The position numbers and the translations under genes are program-made. From NCBI GenBank assembly GCA_024280235.1, contig JAJRQN010000180.1:1-40579 (forward strand): DNA of 40,579 nucleotides, written 5' to 3'. The stretch comes from Bacteroidota bacterium. Its GTDB lineage: Bacteria; Bacteroidota; Bacteroidia; Bacteroidales; F082. Under the pieces are notes generated by a model that was not told the origin of the DNA, did no database searches, and worked only from the letters and a program-made list of their open reading frames with translations. Numbering within the stretch: the first letter of the stretch is position 1; every line of letters starts with the position of its first letter. Below, one piece after another: positions 8,078-17,613 of this stretch.

Positions 8078-9643
8078 CTAATCCACAATCACTTTCCTAA
8101 CCGAATCCAGTACTGTACCATCCACCCATTTAATGACTGCTACAATTTCATCACTCAACTTTGGTTTATCCGGTACGCCACAAATAGCTTCTGCCTCTTT
8201 TTTCAACTCCAGAATAGTTTTTATTGGCAATCCGCTGTCTTTGGCTTTTTCAACAAGGTCTTTGCGCAGGGGATTGATGGCGATACCGCGTTCGCTAACA
8301 ATCACATCAATCATCTCGCCCGGAGCACAAAGGGTTGTAACTTCATCACGAATCACAGGAATTCGGTCGCGAAACAAGGGAATGGGTAAAATTGTTGTCT
8401 TCCCGAAAAGGGTATTTTGCCAACCGCCAATCCCGTGGAGCAGATAGCCATCGGAATGAGAAACCACGTTGGCATTGAAATTGACATCTACTTCGGTGGC
8501 TCCAAGTACCACCACATCCACCATAGAAGCAAAATTGCCTTTTCCATGATAGTTGTAAGAGGTAAAAGGGGAAGTCCAAACGTGGTTCGGATTTTCGCGC
8601 ATGGAGCGGACACCTTCGAGGTCAAATGTTTGGCCATCGAGAATGTATTCCACCAACCCTTCTTCCAGCATTTCCACCGGATATTTGTTGCTTCCGGCAC
8701 GGATAAAACGTGCTTTCCACCTGTTTTTCCGCAAGATATCGCCAAAATAATTCCCAATAGAAAGAGCTGTTCCACCGGCTCCCGCCTGATATGAAAAGCC
8801 ATCGTAAATCAATCCGGTAGCTTCACAAAATCGGGCTGTCATTTCTGCAATAAGCAATCTATCCGGACTTTTCGTGATCTTGGTGGTTCCCGAAATAATC
8901 TTTTCAGCAATTCCCACCTGATCCACTTTTACCACATAATCCACATAATTCCCCTGGATTTGCCACGGAACAGCCGGAAAAGGCACAAGGTTATCTGTAA
9001 CCACAATCACCTTATCGGCATATTGCGAGTCGGCGAGAGCAAAGCCCAGCAGGCCACAGGCTGCATCGCCGTTTACGCCGTTGGCATTACCAAACGGATC
9101 AGCCGTTGGAGCAGCAATAACAGCTATATCAATTTGCACTTCTCCATCCTGCACTGCCTGATAGCGCCCGCCGTGAGAACGCAGAATGCCGAGTCCCTGC
9201 ATTTTTCCTTCGGAACAAAATTTCCCGAGAGCACCGTTCATGCTACCTTCGATACGTTGGATGGTGCCATCTTCAAGATAAGGAATCAGGTGTTCGTGAC
9301 ACGGGAAACTGGCCGATGGAAACCATCGCAGGTTTTTTATTCCCAGCTCATGGGCTATATCAAAAACTTCATTAGCAACAAGGTCGCCGTTACGAAAATG
9401 ATGATGGGTCGAAATGGTCATACCATCGCGTAATCCGGCTTTGACAAGGGCTTCTTTCAGGCTGGGAACCAACTTATTGCCGGCTTCAGGATAATCGGCA
9501 CAGCTGACAATACGGGGAGCATATTTTCTTCCGGTTGGTTTGTATTTTCCTATCCCCATAAAAGGAATATGTTCTTCCCCGTTGATGATAGTTGGCACCT
9601 TGCGCCCGGCGGCGTTTTTTACTATGTTGTCGTATTTTTTCAT
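8078..9643 (-). CDS. citF: Citrate lyase alpha subunit (citrate:acetyl-ACP transferase)
   Basis: The 521-residue length and sequence fit CitF throughout, for example I-P-F-M-G-I-G-K-Y-K-P, the S-H-G-G-R segment, the long conserved core around Q-A-G-A-G-G-T-A-L-S, and the C-terminal S-E-R-G-I-A-I-N-P-L-R. CitF swaps acetyl for citryl on the acyl carrier domain; the citryl thioester is then cleaved by CitE to oxaloacetate. It follows the CitD-CitE fusion gene by 10 bases and is presumably co-transcribed with it. No citC, citX, citG or citrate transporter gene is present in the window. Confidence 0.93.
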   Translation of the reverse strand: MKKYDNIVKNAAGRKVPTIINGEEHIPFMGIGKYKPTGRKYAPRIVSCADYPEAGNKLVPSLKEALVKAGLRDGMTISTHHHFRNGDLVANEVFDIAHELGIKNLRWFPSASFPCHEHLIPYLEDGTIQRIEGSMNGALGKFCSEGKMQGLGILRSHGGRYQAVQDGEVQIDIAVIAAPTADPFGNANGVNGDAACGLLGFALADSQYADKVIVVTDNLVPFPAVPWQIQGNYVDYVVKVDQVGIAEKIISGTTKITKSPDRLLIAEMTARFCEATGLIYDGFSYQAGAGGTALSIGNYFGDILRKNRWKARFIRAGSNKYPVEMLEEGLVEYILDGQTFDLEGVRSMRENPNHVWTSPFTSYNYHGKGNFASMVDVVVLGATEVDVNFNANVVSHSDGYLLHGIGGWQNTLFGKTTILPIPLFRDRIPVIRDEVTTLCAPGEMIDVIVSERGIAINPLRKDLVEKAKDSGLPIKTILELKKEAEAICGVPDKPKLSDEIVAVIKWVDGTVLDSVRKVIVD

Positions 9644-9653
9644 CTTGTCCTGA

Positions 9654-10886
9654 TTAATTTTGGTTGTTGGTACTTTTTTCAGAGGAATCCCAATTCTTAT
9701 CCAATTTCTTCATTTCCACTGCCAATTCAATAGTTGTAATAGCACGTTTCACCACGGGCGGATCAATCATTTTGGAACCGAGAGAGACCACACCCAATCC
9801 TTTGTTTTCGGCTTCGCGGAAAGCAAGAAAAATGTTTTTGGCTTTATCTATTTCGGCGGCATCCGGAGCAAAATTCTCATGAACTACACTAATTTGACGC
9901 GGGTGGATACAGCCCATACCATCAAAGCCGAGTGCTTTGGAACGTTTTACATTTTCGGCCAGCGCTTCCATATCCGACACATCGGAAAAAACAGAATCAA
10001 TGGGTTGGATTCCGGCAGCACGGGCGGCATTCACCACCATCGAGCGGGCAAAAAACGATTCGGTTCCTTCATTTGTCCGACGGGTTCCGAGGTCGGCTGT
10101 GTAATCTTCCAAGCCTATGGCCACAGACGCTATTTGCGGGTCAGCCGTAGCAATGGTGTAAGCATTCATCACCCCTTTGGCACTTTCAATAATAGGCATA
10201 AACCACACGGGATGATTCATTTTATGTTGCTGCAAAAATTGTTTCGTTCTTTCTACTACTCGTTGTACATCCCCTGCTTCTTCACATTTTGGGATTAAAA
10301 TCATGTTGACAAAATGTGGAATGACAAATTCCAGGTCTTCCAGCCCGTGCTCACCCTGATTGATACGCACCATGCGCTCAGCGCCATAGAAACGCAAATT
10401 TCGCAGGGCATTCCGTACCAAAAAACGAGCTTCTGTTTTTTTGGACAATGCCACGGCATCTTCCAAATCCAGTATCAGGCCGTTGGGTTTATGAACGCCG
10501 GCATTGAGCATGAGTTTGGGCGAATTTCCCGGAAGATATAATCGTGAAAAGCGGAAGTCATCCTTTTTTGTGGTAGTAGTATTTTCTTCCAACTGTGGCA
10601 ACAGAAATTCTTTGTTGGTTTGAATTATCTGATTTATGGCAGCCTCAAGACGTGCAGCCAGCACAAAATCCACAGCGCCGGCATCTTCGATGACAACCTG
10701 CGCATTTTCTATTTCAAAAAAACGCAGCACTTTTTCCGTGAGTTCGTGGATTTGTCGTCCGAAAAGTGCTTTAACTTTACTTTTCAGATCAATATGTATG
10801 CCGCCGCTTTGTGCCGGAGAAACTGCTACCCAAACATCCGAGCGGATTCCGGGGCCTTTGTTACCGGCTGTTCCTGTTTTGTCCAT
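9654..10886 (-). CDS. citE: Citrate lyase acyl-carrier/beta subunit fusion (CitD-CitE)
   Basis: Residues 1-95 resemble CitD: T-A-G-N-K-G-P-G-I-R-S-D-V-W-V places a serine (S16) where the phosphoribosyl-dephospho-CoA arm is attached, followed by K-A-L-F-G-R-Q-I and D-A-G-A-V-D-F-V-L-A-A-R-L-E-A. After a polar linker (residues ~96-110, with a Thr run) comes a full CitE TIM barrel with R-L-Y-L-P-G-N-S, L-I-L-D-L-E-D-A-V, M-V-R-I-N, G-L-E-D-Y-T-A-D-L and C-I-H-P-R-Q. Most citrate lyases encode these as separate 10- and 30-kDa proteins. The ATG at 10886 is preferred over the upstream TTG. It is the first gene of the citrate lyase unit, with a well-formed promoter. Confidence 0.9.
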   Translation of the reverse strand: MDKTGTAGNKGPGIRSDVWVAVSPAQSGGIHIDLKSKVKALFGRQIHELTEKVLRFFEIENAQVVIEDAGAVDFVLAARLEAAINQIIQTNKEFLLPQLEENTTTTKKDDFRFSRLYLPGNSPKLMLNAGVHKPNGLILDLEDAVALSKKTEARFLVRNALRNLRFYGAERMVRINQGEHGLEDLEFVIPHFVNMILIPKCEEAGDVQRVVERTKQFLQQHKMNHPVWFMPIIESAKGVMNAYTIATADPQIASVAIGLEDYTADLGTRRTNEGTESFFARSMVVNAARAAGIQPIDSVFSDVSDMEALAENVKRSKALGFDGMGCIHPRQISVVHENFAPDAAEIDKAKNIFLAFREAENKGLGVVSLGSKMIDPPVVKRAITTIELAVEMKKLDKNWDSSEKSTNNQN

Positions 10887-10906
10887 TATCAAGAGTTTTT
10901 AAAGTA

Positions 10907-10938
10907 CAAAGGTACATTCTGTTTTCAAATAGCCACAA
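10907..10938 (-). promoter_or_regulatory. Bacteroidota promoter of the citrate lyase genes
   Basis: The -7 box TACCTTTG (10907-10914, minus) has a TTG (10936-10938) 21 nt upstream, the expected -33/-7 arrangement. It lies about 20 bases before the ATG. The rest of the 10887-11386 gap holds no gene that I can support. Confidence 0.65.
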
Positions 10939-11254
10939 GACGAGACAGATATTTTTAAAAAAGGTATTTTATCCGCATCAGCAGAAGGGGAGAAAGCAAG
11001 AAGTGTCCAAAGTAAAAAACGACTGAAAAAGGGAAATAATTTATTGTCCGGTAATAATCTTTCATAAAGTAACATATGGAAGTTGTTTAAAGATAAATCG
11101 TGAAACTACGAGAAACATCTTGAATTCATTGGACTTCAGCTATTTTTTATTTTATGGCTATGGAATATAAATCGGGATTCGCCACTAAAGCCAGTCAGTT
11201 CTTTTCGAAAATCCTATTTAATTTTAAACAGCTTTATGAAAAACAAAATATTTC

Positions 11255-11285
11255 TTGCCAATTTTACTAAAATCAATTATTTTTG
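11255..11285 (+). promoter_or_regulatory. Bacteroidota promoter of the PAS kinase genes
   Basis: TTG at 11255-11257 and TATTTTTG at 11278-11285 are separated by 20 nt, the usual spacing. This leaves a leader of about 95 nt before the ATG at 11387. The leader has no clear structure. Confidence 0.55.
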
Positions 11286-11386
11286 GGGGAATGAATATAA
11301 ATTGTTGGCTATTCGTTAATCAGCTTATTAAAAATTTATAGCTACCGGAGCCATCATCTCAGTTACAGTTGTATCAAACTCATAAT

Positions 11387-14300
11387 ATGAATCATAACAA
11401 ATGCAGCAACAGAAGAGTCGTACATTCAGGAAAAGAGAATACCTCAGACAAGTCATCCACCATTTCCCAAAAAGATTACAAAACACTGTATGAACAGGAA
11501 GCAGCCAGAAACAGATACTTCTATTTCTCCCTGTTTCAGAATCAAAAAGAAATTATGATTATGGTGGATCCTTACACCGGGAAAATTGTCGATGCAAACA
11601 AAACGGCTGTTCATTTTTATGGGTATCCGCACAATAAATTTACCCAAATGTATGTGTATCAACTAAATAAAGTACTCCCCAAGGAAAAGGTAAAAGATAA
11701 CCTTCAGAAAGTTGCAGCAGGTAAACACAGCCACTTCCACACCAGACACAGCTTGTCAAACAACAAAATCAGAGATGTGGAGATATATAGCAGACACATT
11801 ATCTATGAAAACAAAGAAGTTATCATTGCGACTATTTATGATATTACGGAAAAAACAAAAATACAGAAAGCATTAGAAGATAGTGAGTTAAAATTCAGAA
11901 AGGCTTTCAGAATCTCTCCCGATTCTATCAATATTAACCGGATGGATGATGGAATGTATGTTGAGATAAACGACGGTTTTACAGCCATTACAGGTTATAC
12001 CAAGGAAGAAGTCATAGGAAAGACATCTTATGAAATTGACATCTGGGTTAGCAAAGCGAAAAGGGCAGAATTGGGTGAAATACTAAAAGAAAAAGGAGTT
12101 ATTCAAAATTTTTCGACACTGTTTAGAAAGAAAAACGGAAAGATTATTCACGGACTAATGTCTGCCAACATTATTGACATAAAGGGGGTTCCTCATATTT
12201 TATCCGTAACACGAGATATAGAGGAATTTCTAGAGACACAGGAAGCACTGAAACAGAGTGAGCTGAAGTTAAGGGAAGTTTTTAGAACTTCGCCTGATAC
12301 CATCACCATAAGTCGGTTCAAAGATGGCAGATATGTAGAAGTTAACGAGAGCTTTACAGCAAACACAGGTTATTCTCAAGAAGAGGCCATAGGAAAAACC
12401 CCTTTTGAACTGGGCCTCTGGTTTGACAATAAAGAACGATTAGCATTGGTAAAGACCTTAAAAGAACAAGGTTTTGTCCAAAATATGACCGTGCGATTTA
12501 AAATAAAAAATGGCAATATTATTCATGGCCTGTTGTCTGCCAATATTTTTAACATCGAAGGGGAACCTCATATTTTATTTGTAACCCGAAATATAGAAGA
12601 TGATATTAGAACACGTATCGCGCTAAGTCAAAGCGAATTAAAATTCAAAAGAATCTTTACCATTTCGCCTGATGCCATTGCCATCACAAATCTAAATACC
12701 GGATTATATCTCGAAGTAAATGATGCTTTTTTGTCCATAACGGGTTATAAACATGACGAAATTGTGGGTAAGACCGCTCAGGAACTTAATATCTGGATAG
12801 ATTATAAGCAGCGGAACAGCCTGCTCAAAGAACTAAAAAAGAAGGGGTTCACAAAAAATTTCCCTATCAACCTGAGGATGAAAAATGGAGATATCGTTCA
12901 CGGTCTTGTTTCAACAAACATTATTGAGATTGACGGAGAACCACATATGATTTCCATATCCCGAAACATAGAGGACTATCTGCAGGCAATAGAAGCCTAC
13001 CATCGTTCGGAGCAACGCTACAAGACATTGTTTCAACTGTTGCCTGCCGGCATTATCCTCATAGATGAGGCGGGAACTATTCTGGATGCCAATCCCACCT
13101 ATTGCAAGAACATTGGCTACTCAACACATGAAATTACCGGAAAAAAAATATGGGAAGTGGTAAATAGTCTAAACGAATCCCAAAAAGACATCATAAATTA
13201 TATTCCAACAATCCCAAAAAATAAAGTGGTAGAAAAAGAAGTAGTCAATGTCCGTAAAAATGGCGAACTCCTCTATCTACGTCTTTATGAAACACGTATT
13301 CTTCTTGAAAACAGCAAGCTGGCCATTCTTTCCATATCTATTGACGTTACACGTGAGAAACATATCCGAGAAGAACTGGTAAAAAACGCAGAACGCCTGA
13401 AAGAGGCACAGGATATTGGCAGGCTGGGAAGCTGGGAACTGGATTGGCAAACTAAAGAACTTTACTGGTCTGACGGAATCTACCATCTTCTGGAGTTGGA
13501 TTTATCACAAAGTCCGAATTACAGTCTTTTCCAACATCGCATTCATCCGGAAGATATAACCATGGCACGCAAAGTATTAAAAGAGTCCATAAAATCAGGG
13601 AAATCTTTTAAACACATTCATCGTTTGTTGCTGGAAAACAATAAAATAAAATGGGTCATCGAAAGAGGGAAAAGTTTCTATGACGAAAAGGGGAAACTTA
13701 TCAGGACACACGGTACCATTCAGGACATAACCCGTTTGAAAGAGGCAGAAGATAAGCTGAGAGAATTAAACGAATTGCTTGAGAAGAAAGTGCATGACCG
13801 TACAGCAAGATTAAAGAAGAAGCAGCAGGACTTATCTAAATTACTAAGTGACATGCGGATAGTTCAGAAGGAATTGCAACACTCAAACTTCGCTTTAAAA
13901 AACCTGAACCACGAACTGGAAGCCTTTTCATATTCTGTATCCCACGATTTGAAAGCTCCCCTGCGTGCCATCAGAGGGTTTACCTCCATCATTAAAGAAG
14001 ATTATTTTTCTGTTTTTGACGAAAACGGCAAGATTTTAATTGACGACATCCTCGGCGAAACAGAAAGCATGTCAAACATCATTGAAGCCCTTTTACAACT
14101 TTCACGTACAGGAAGTAAAAATCTGAACTTTGTTGAATTCGACTTAAAACCTCTGGCACAATCTATCTTTTCCGAGCAACAAAAAGAATTCGACATGCCC
14201 CATGCTCTTTTGAAAATCTATAATCTCCCTCCGGTTTTTGCCGACTATACTTTAATAAAACAGTTAATGGCGAACCTGCTCTCCAACGCCTTAAAATACT

Positions 14301-14590
14301 CCTCACATCATCCACAACCTCTTGTAGAAATAGGTAGTAAGGAAAGTAACGAGACGAAAGAAACTGTTTTTTATGTAAAGGACAACGGGGTTGGTTTTGA
14401 CGAGCAAGTCTCCGGAAAAATGTTTGAAGCCTTCCATCGGCTGCATTCCAGAAAAGATTTCACAGGAACAGGTATCGGCCTCGCCATTGCCAAACGTATT
14501 GTCTCACGACACAAAGGTAAAATATGGGCAACAAGCAAGCAGGGAGGAGGTACCACCCTGTTTTTCACACTTTCAAAAACCGGTAAATAA
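11387..14590 (+). CDS. Six-PAS sensor histidine kinase
   Basis: This soluble 1067-residue kinase has six consecutive PAS domains: about residues 45-160, three closely similar ones at ~163-285, 286-408 and 409-533, one at ~536-660 and a PAS_3-type at ~675-785. A coiled coil (~790-840), HisKA with H853 in S-H-D-L-K-A-P-L-R, and HATPase with N-L-L-S-N-A-L-K-Y, D-N-G-V-G-F-D and G-T-G-I-G-L-A-I follow. The S-V-S-H-D-L-K-A-P form of the H-box and final R-L-H-S-R resemble phytochrome-type and light or redox kinases. No membrane segment or signal peptide is present, so it should sense in the cytoplasm. A response-regulator protein follows after 8 bases and is its likely partner. The ATG at 11387 is preferred over the TTG at 11369. 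Confidence 0.92.
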   Translation: MNHNKCSNRRVVHSGKENTSDKSSTISQKDYKTLYEQEAARNRYFYFSLFQNQKEIMIMVDPYTGKIVDANKTAVHFYGYPHNKFTQMYVYQLNKVLPKEKVKDNLQKVAAGKHSHFHTRHSLSNNKIRDVEIYSRHIIYENKEVIIATIYDITEKTKIQKALEDSELKFRKAFRISPDSININRMDDGMYVEINDGFTAITGYTKEEVIGKTSYEIDIWVSKAKRAELGEILKEKGVIQNFSTLFRKKNGKIIHGLMSANIIDIKGVPHILSVTRDIEEFLETQEALKQSELKLREVFRTSPDTITISRFKDGRYVEVNESFTANTGYSQEEAIGKTPFELGLWFDNKERLALVKTLKEQGFVQNMTVRFKIKNGNIIHGLLSANIFNIEGEPHILFVTRNIEDDIRTRIALSQSELKFKRIFTISPDAIAITNLNTGLYLEVNDAFLSITGYKHDEIVGKTAQELNIWIDYKQRNSLLKELKKKGFTKNFPINLRMKNGDIVHGLVSTNIIEIDGEPHMISISRNIEDYLQAIEAYHRSEQRYKTLFQLLPAGIILIDEAGTILDANPTYCKNIGYSTHEITGKKIWEVVNSLNESQKDIINYIPTIPKNKVVEKEVVNVRKNGELLYLRLYETRILLENSKLAILSISIDVTREKHIREELVKNAERLKEAQDIGRLGSWELDWQTKELYWSDGIYHLLELDLSQSPNYSLFQHRIHPEDITMARKVLKESIKSGKSFKHIHRLLLENNKIKWVIERGKSFYDEKGKLIRTHGTIQDITRLKEAEDKLRELNELLEKKVHDRTARLKKKQQDLSKLLSDMRIVQKELQHSNFALKNLNHELEAFSYSVSHDLKAPLRAIRGFTSIIKEDYFSVFDENGKILIDDILGETESMSNIIEALLQLSRTGSKNLNFVEFDLKPLAQSIFSEQQKEFDMPHALLKIYNLPPVFADYTLIKQLMANLLSNALKYSSHHPQPLVEIGSKESNETKETVFYVKDNGVGFDEQVSGKMFEAFHRLHSRKDFTGTGIGLAIAKRIVSRHKGKIWATSKQGGGTTLFFTLSKTGK

Positions 14591-14598
14591 AAACAGCT

Positions 14599-16257
14599 AT
14601 GAAAGATTCACTTAAAATATTACTACTGGAAGACAACGCCGCCGACGCAAAACTGTTAAAAAGAGCATTATCAAAAAGCTTTGGCAATTTTGTTCTTACA
14701 GTCATCGAAACAAAAGAAGAATATTTGGCCGAACTAAAGAAACCCTTTGACATCGTCATTTCCGATTATGTCCTGCCATCCTTTGACGGGATGGAAGCAT
14801 TGCAAATCAGAAACAAACAAAAACCATTTCTGCCCTTTATTATAACCACAGGATCCACCAACGAAGCCACTGCCGTAAATTGTATGAAAGCGGGGGCCAA
14901 CGACTATGTTATAAAAGAGCACATCACCCGAATCGGAGAGGCAGTTAAGTCCGCTATTGCCCAGAAAAAGATAGAATACGAAAAACAAATTGCTGACCTT
15001 ACCGTCCAGCATTTGAATCGTATCCTAAAAGCCATCAGGAACATAAACCAGCTCATTACCCGCGAGAAAGACAAACAAAAACTGATTCAACAAGCCTGCG
15101 AAATGTTTACACACGAGCATAGCTATGTCTGTGCATGGATATCTCTGTACGACAAAAATGGAAAACTGGGAACGATTAATGCTTTTTCAGGAATAGACCA
15201 AAAGCACTTTACACCTCTGATCAAAAATCTACGCAAAAACAAGTTTCCACCTTGCGTTATCCAGGCAACCAAAACGAATGATGTTGTCGGTATTCCTCAC
15301 AATGAAATTAGCAGCGGGGAGTGTCCGTTAGGCAGGATTTACCCCTCAAATTTCGGATTAACAAAAGCCCTGGTGTATCAGAAAAAACGTTTTGGAATTA
15401 TTACCGTCAGGCTACCTGTCAACATAACTATAAATAAAGAAGAAACAGATTTATTCAGAGAAGTAACAGGAGACATCTCCTATGCCCTGCACAACATCGA
15501 AATAGAAAAAGAGAAACAGGAAACAACACAACGGCAAAAGGTTCTGTTAGATATTGCAAAAGCAGCTGTTATAGAGGAAAAACTGGAAAATTTCATTGCA
15601 AAAGTCTTTGGAATTATCGAACAGATTGTAGAATATGAGCATGCCTATCTGGCACTTTATGATGCCGAAAAACATCAATATTATTTTCCTTTTCAGCGAT
15701 ACAAAGACGGGGAAATCTATCCCGATACCATGTCCGACTCCAAAAAAGGTTTAATTGAGTATATCCGCCGCAGGAAGAAACTGTTGGTTTTAACAAAAAG
15801 TCAGGTTCAAAAGCTGGAGCAAAAAGGAGAAATAGAAAAAATAGGGCCTTATGCTGCTGCATGGATGGGAATTCCACTGATAAGCAAAGGTAACTTTATC
15901 GGCGTTATGGCTCTCCAGCATTTCAGCAATCCTCATGCCTTTACGGTAAAAGACGAAGAACTGCTTAACTTTATCTCAACCCAGCTGGCCCTTTTTATTG
16001 AGCGAAAAGAAGCGCTTGCCCAATTAAAAGCCAGCAACGAACGATACAAGACGGTCATGCAGCAAGCCGGCGATGCTATTTTCCTCATTGATATGGAAGG
16101 TAATATTCTGGATGCCAATGATACTGCCATAAGAAATCTTGGATATACGCTGAAAGAGCTGAAAACCAAAAAAGCTTCCGATTTTGATCCTTTTTTTATC
16201 TCGGAAAAACACAAAGAAAGAATATTGGATAAATTTGTCCCGGAACGAGTAGTATAA
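14599..16257 (+). CDS. N-terminal piece: REC-GAF-GAF with half a PAS domain
   Basis: Residues 1-125 form a receiver with acidic pair E11-D12, phosphoacceptor D56 (I-V-I-S-D-Y-V-L-P) and the conserved T-G and K near I-K-E-H. Two GAF-like domains follow (about 150-300 and 310-470; the second has G-I-P-L-I-S-K-G-N-F-I-G-V-M-A-L-Q). A PAS domain begins near 480 and is cut by TAA at residue 553. The gene starts 8 bases after the six-PAS kinase, whose phosphate it could receive. If translated alone, the REC-GAF-GAF part could still fold. Confidence 0.7.
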   Translation: MKDSLKILLLEDNAADAKLLKRALSKSFGNFVLTVIETKEEYLAELKKPFDIVISDYVLPSFDGMEALQIRNKQKPFLPFIITTGSTNEATAVNCMKAGANDYVIKEHITRIGEAVKSAIAQKKIEYEKQIADLTVQHLNRILKAIRNINQLITREKDKQKLIQQACEMFTHEHSYVCAWISLYDKNGKLGTINAFSGIDQKHFTPLIKNLRKNKFPPCVIQATKTNDVVGIPHNEISSGECPLGRIYPSNFGLTKALVYQKKRFGIITVRLPVNITINKEETDLFREVTGDISYALHNIEIEKEKQETTQRQKVLLDIAKAAVIEEKLENFIAKVFGIIEQIVEYEHAYLALYDAEKHQYYFPFQRYKDGEIYPDTMSDSKKGLIEYIRRRKKLLVLTKSQVQKLEQKGEIEKIGPYAAAWMGIPLISKGNFIGVMALQHFSNPHAFTVKDEELLNFISTQLALFIERKEALAQLKASNERYKTVMQQAGDAIFLIDMEGNILDANDTAIRNLGYTLKELKTKKASDFDPFFISEKHKERILDKFVPERVV

Positions 16258-16299
16258 TTTACTTCGGTTCACCGCAGAAGAGATGGTTCAGAGTTTCCG

Positions 16300-17586
16300 G
16301 TGGAAATAAGAACAAGCAAGGTGGAAATCGGTGGAAAAAATTATATACTGGGTATTGCCCGCGACATAAGTGAACGTAAAAAGTCCGAAGAAAAAATCAG
16401 GCAGCTTTCGCTCGGAGTCGAGCAAAGCCCTGCTTCCATTGTTATCACCGACCTTGAAGGAGCAATCGAATATGCAAACAAAAAGTTCACGGAGGTAAGT
16501 GGCTACACTATGGAAGAGGCTTTGGGAATGAATCCGCGTATATTAAAATCAGGAAAAATGCCTGATAGTTTATACGAAGAACTTTGGAAAACCATTACTT
16601 CCGGACAGGAGTGGCATGGTGAGATGATTAACAGACGAAAAGACCAAAGCCTTTATTGGGAATTAGTCAACATCTCCCCTGTAAAAAACGAAAAAGGTGA
16701 GACAACCCATTATATTGCTGTAAAAGAGGACATCACTAAGCGCAAAGAGATGGAAACCGAGTTGAGAAAAGCCAAGCAACAAGCAGAAGAAAGCAACAGA
16801 TTAAAGAGTGAGTTCCTTTCCAACATGTCGCACGAAATTCGCACGCCCATGAATGGAATCATTGGATTTACCTCTCTACTCGATGACAATGACCTAAGTC
16901 TTGAATCAAGAAAAAACTATGTACAAATTATCCAAAACAGTACGCACCAATTATTACATATCATTGACGAAATTCTTGAGGTTTCGAAGCTCCAAACCCA
17001 CCAGCTGAAAAAGATTGATAAAAAGATGAATATCAACGAAATGTTGATGCAATGCTTTTCGGAGTTTGATGACGTTGCAAAAAATAAAGGGGTTTCTTTA
17101 CATCTGAAAAAAGGGCTGTCTGATGAGGATGCCAATGTTTTTATGGATGGAGAAAAAATGCATAAAATCATGGAGAATCTGATAGAAAATGCACTAAAGT
17201 TTACTCAGCAAGGTTACGTAGAACTAGGGTATATACTAAAAGGAATGACACTGGAATTTTTCGTTAAAGACTCTGGTATAGGTATCTACCCCGAAGCAAA
17301 GGAACTCATTTTTGAACAGTTCTCGCAGGAAGACACACGACTTTCAAGAGTGGCTGAAGGACTAGGCCTTGGTCTCTCTATTGTAAAAGGCAATGTGGAA
17401 CTTCTCGATGGAAAAATTCGCCTTGAATCAAAAAAAGGAAAAGGTTCCACTTTCTTTGTTGAAATTCCTTACAAGCCTGTTAATCCAAAAATTAGTTCAA
17501 TATTAAAGATATCTACAAAACCATTGTCGCCGGAAATCACAGTACTGGTAACAGAAGACGAAGAGGTCAATTACCAATACCTTTAA
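16300..17586 (+). CDS. Middle piece: PAS remainder, PAS, histidine kinase core, start of a receiver
   Basis: Coding sense resumes right after the stop at 16257. The only initiator near it is GTG 16300, without an obvious ribosome site. Motifs in order: the end of a PAS/PAC (G-I-A-R-D-I-S-E-R-K), a complete PAS with PAC (I-A-V-K-E-D-I-T-K-R-K), HisKA with the phospho-histidine in N-M-S-H-E-I-R-T-P-M-N-G (codon 16831), and HATPase motifs M-E-N-L-I-E-N-A-L-K-F, D-S-G-I-G-I and E-G-L-G-L-G-L-S-I. It ends ten residues into a receiver (V-T-E-D-E-E-V-N-Y). All kinase residues are intact. Confidence 0.65.
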   Translation: MEIRTSKVEIGGKNYILGIARDISERKKSEEKIRQLSLGVEQSPASIVITDLEGAIEYANKKFTEVSGYTMEEALGMNPRILKSGKMPDSLYEELWKTITSGQEWHGEMINRRKDQSLYWELVNISPVKNEKGETTHYIAVKEDITKRKEMETELRKAKQQAEESNRLKSEFLSNMSHEIRTPMNGIIGFTSLLDDNDLSLESRKNYVQIIQNSTHQLLHIIDEILEVSKLQTHQLKKIDKKMNINEMLMQCFSEFDDVAKNKGVSLHLKKGLSDEDANVFMDGEKMHKIMENLIENALKFTQQGYVELGYILKGMTLEFFVKDSGIGIYPEAKELIFEQFSQEDTRLSRVAEGLGLGLSIVKGNVELLDGKIRLESKKGKGSTFFVEIPYKPVNPKISSILKISTKPLSPEITVLVTEDEEVNYQYL

Positions 17587-17613
17587 ATTTTACTGAAAAA
17601 GTATAGTACCAAT

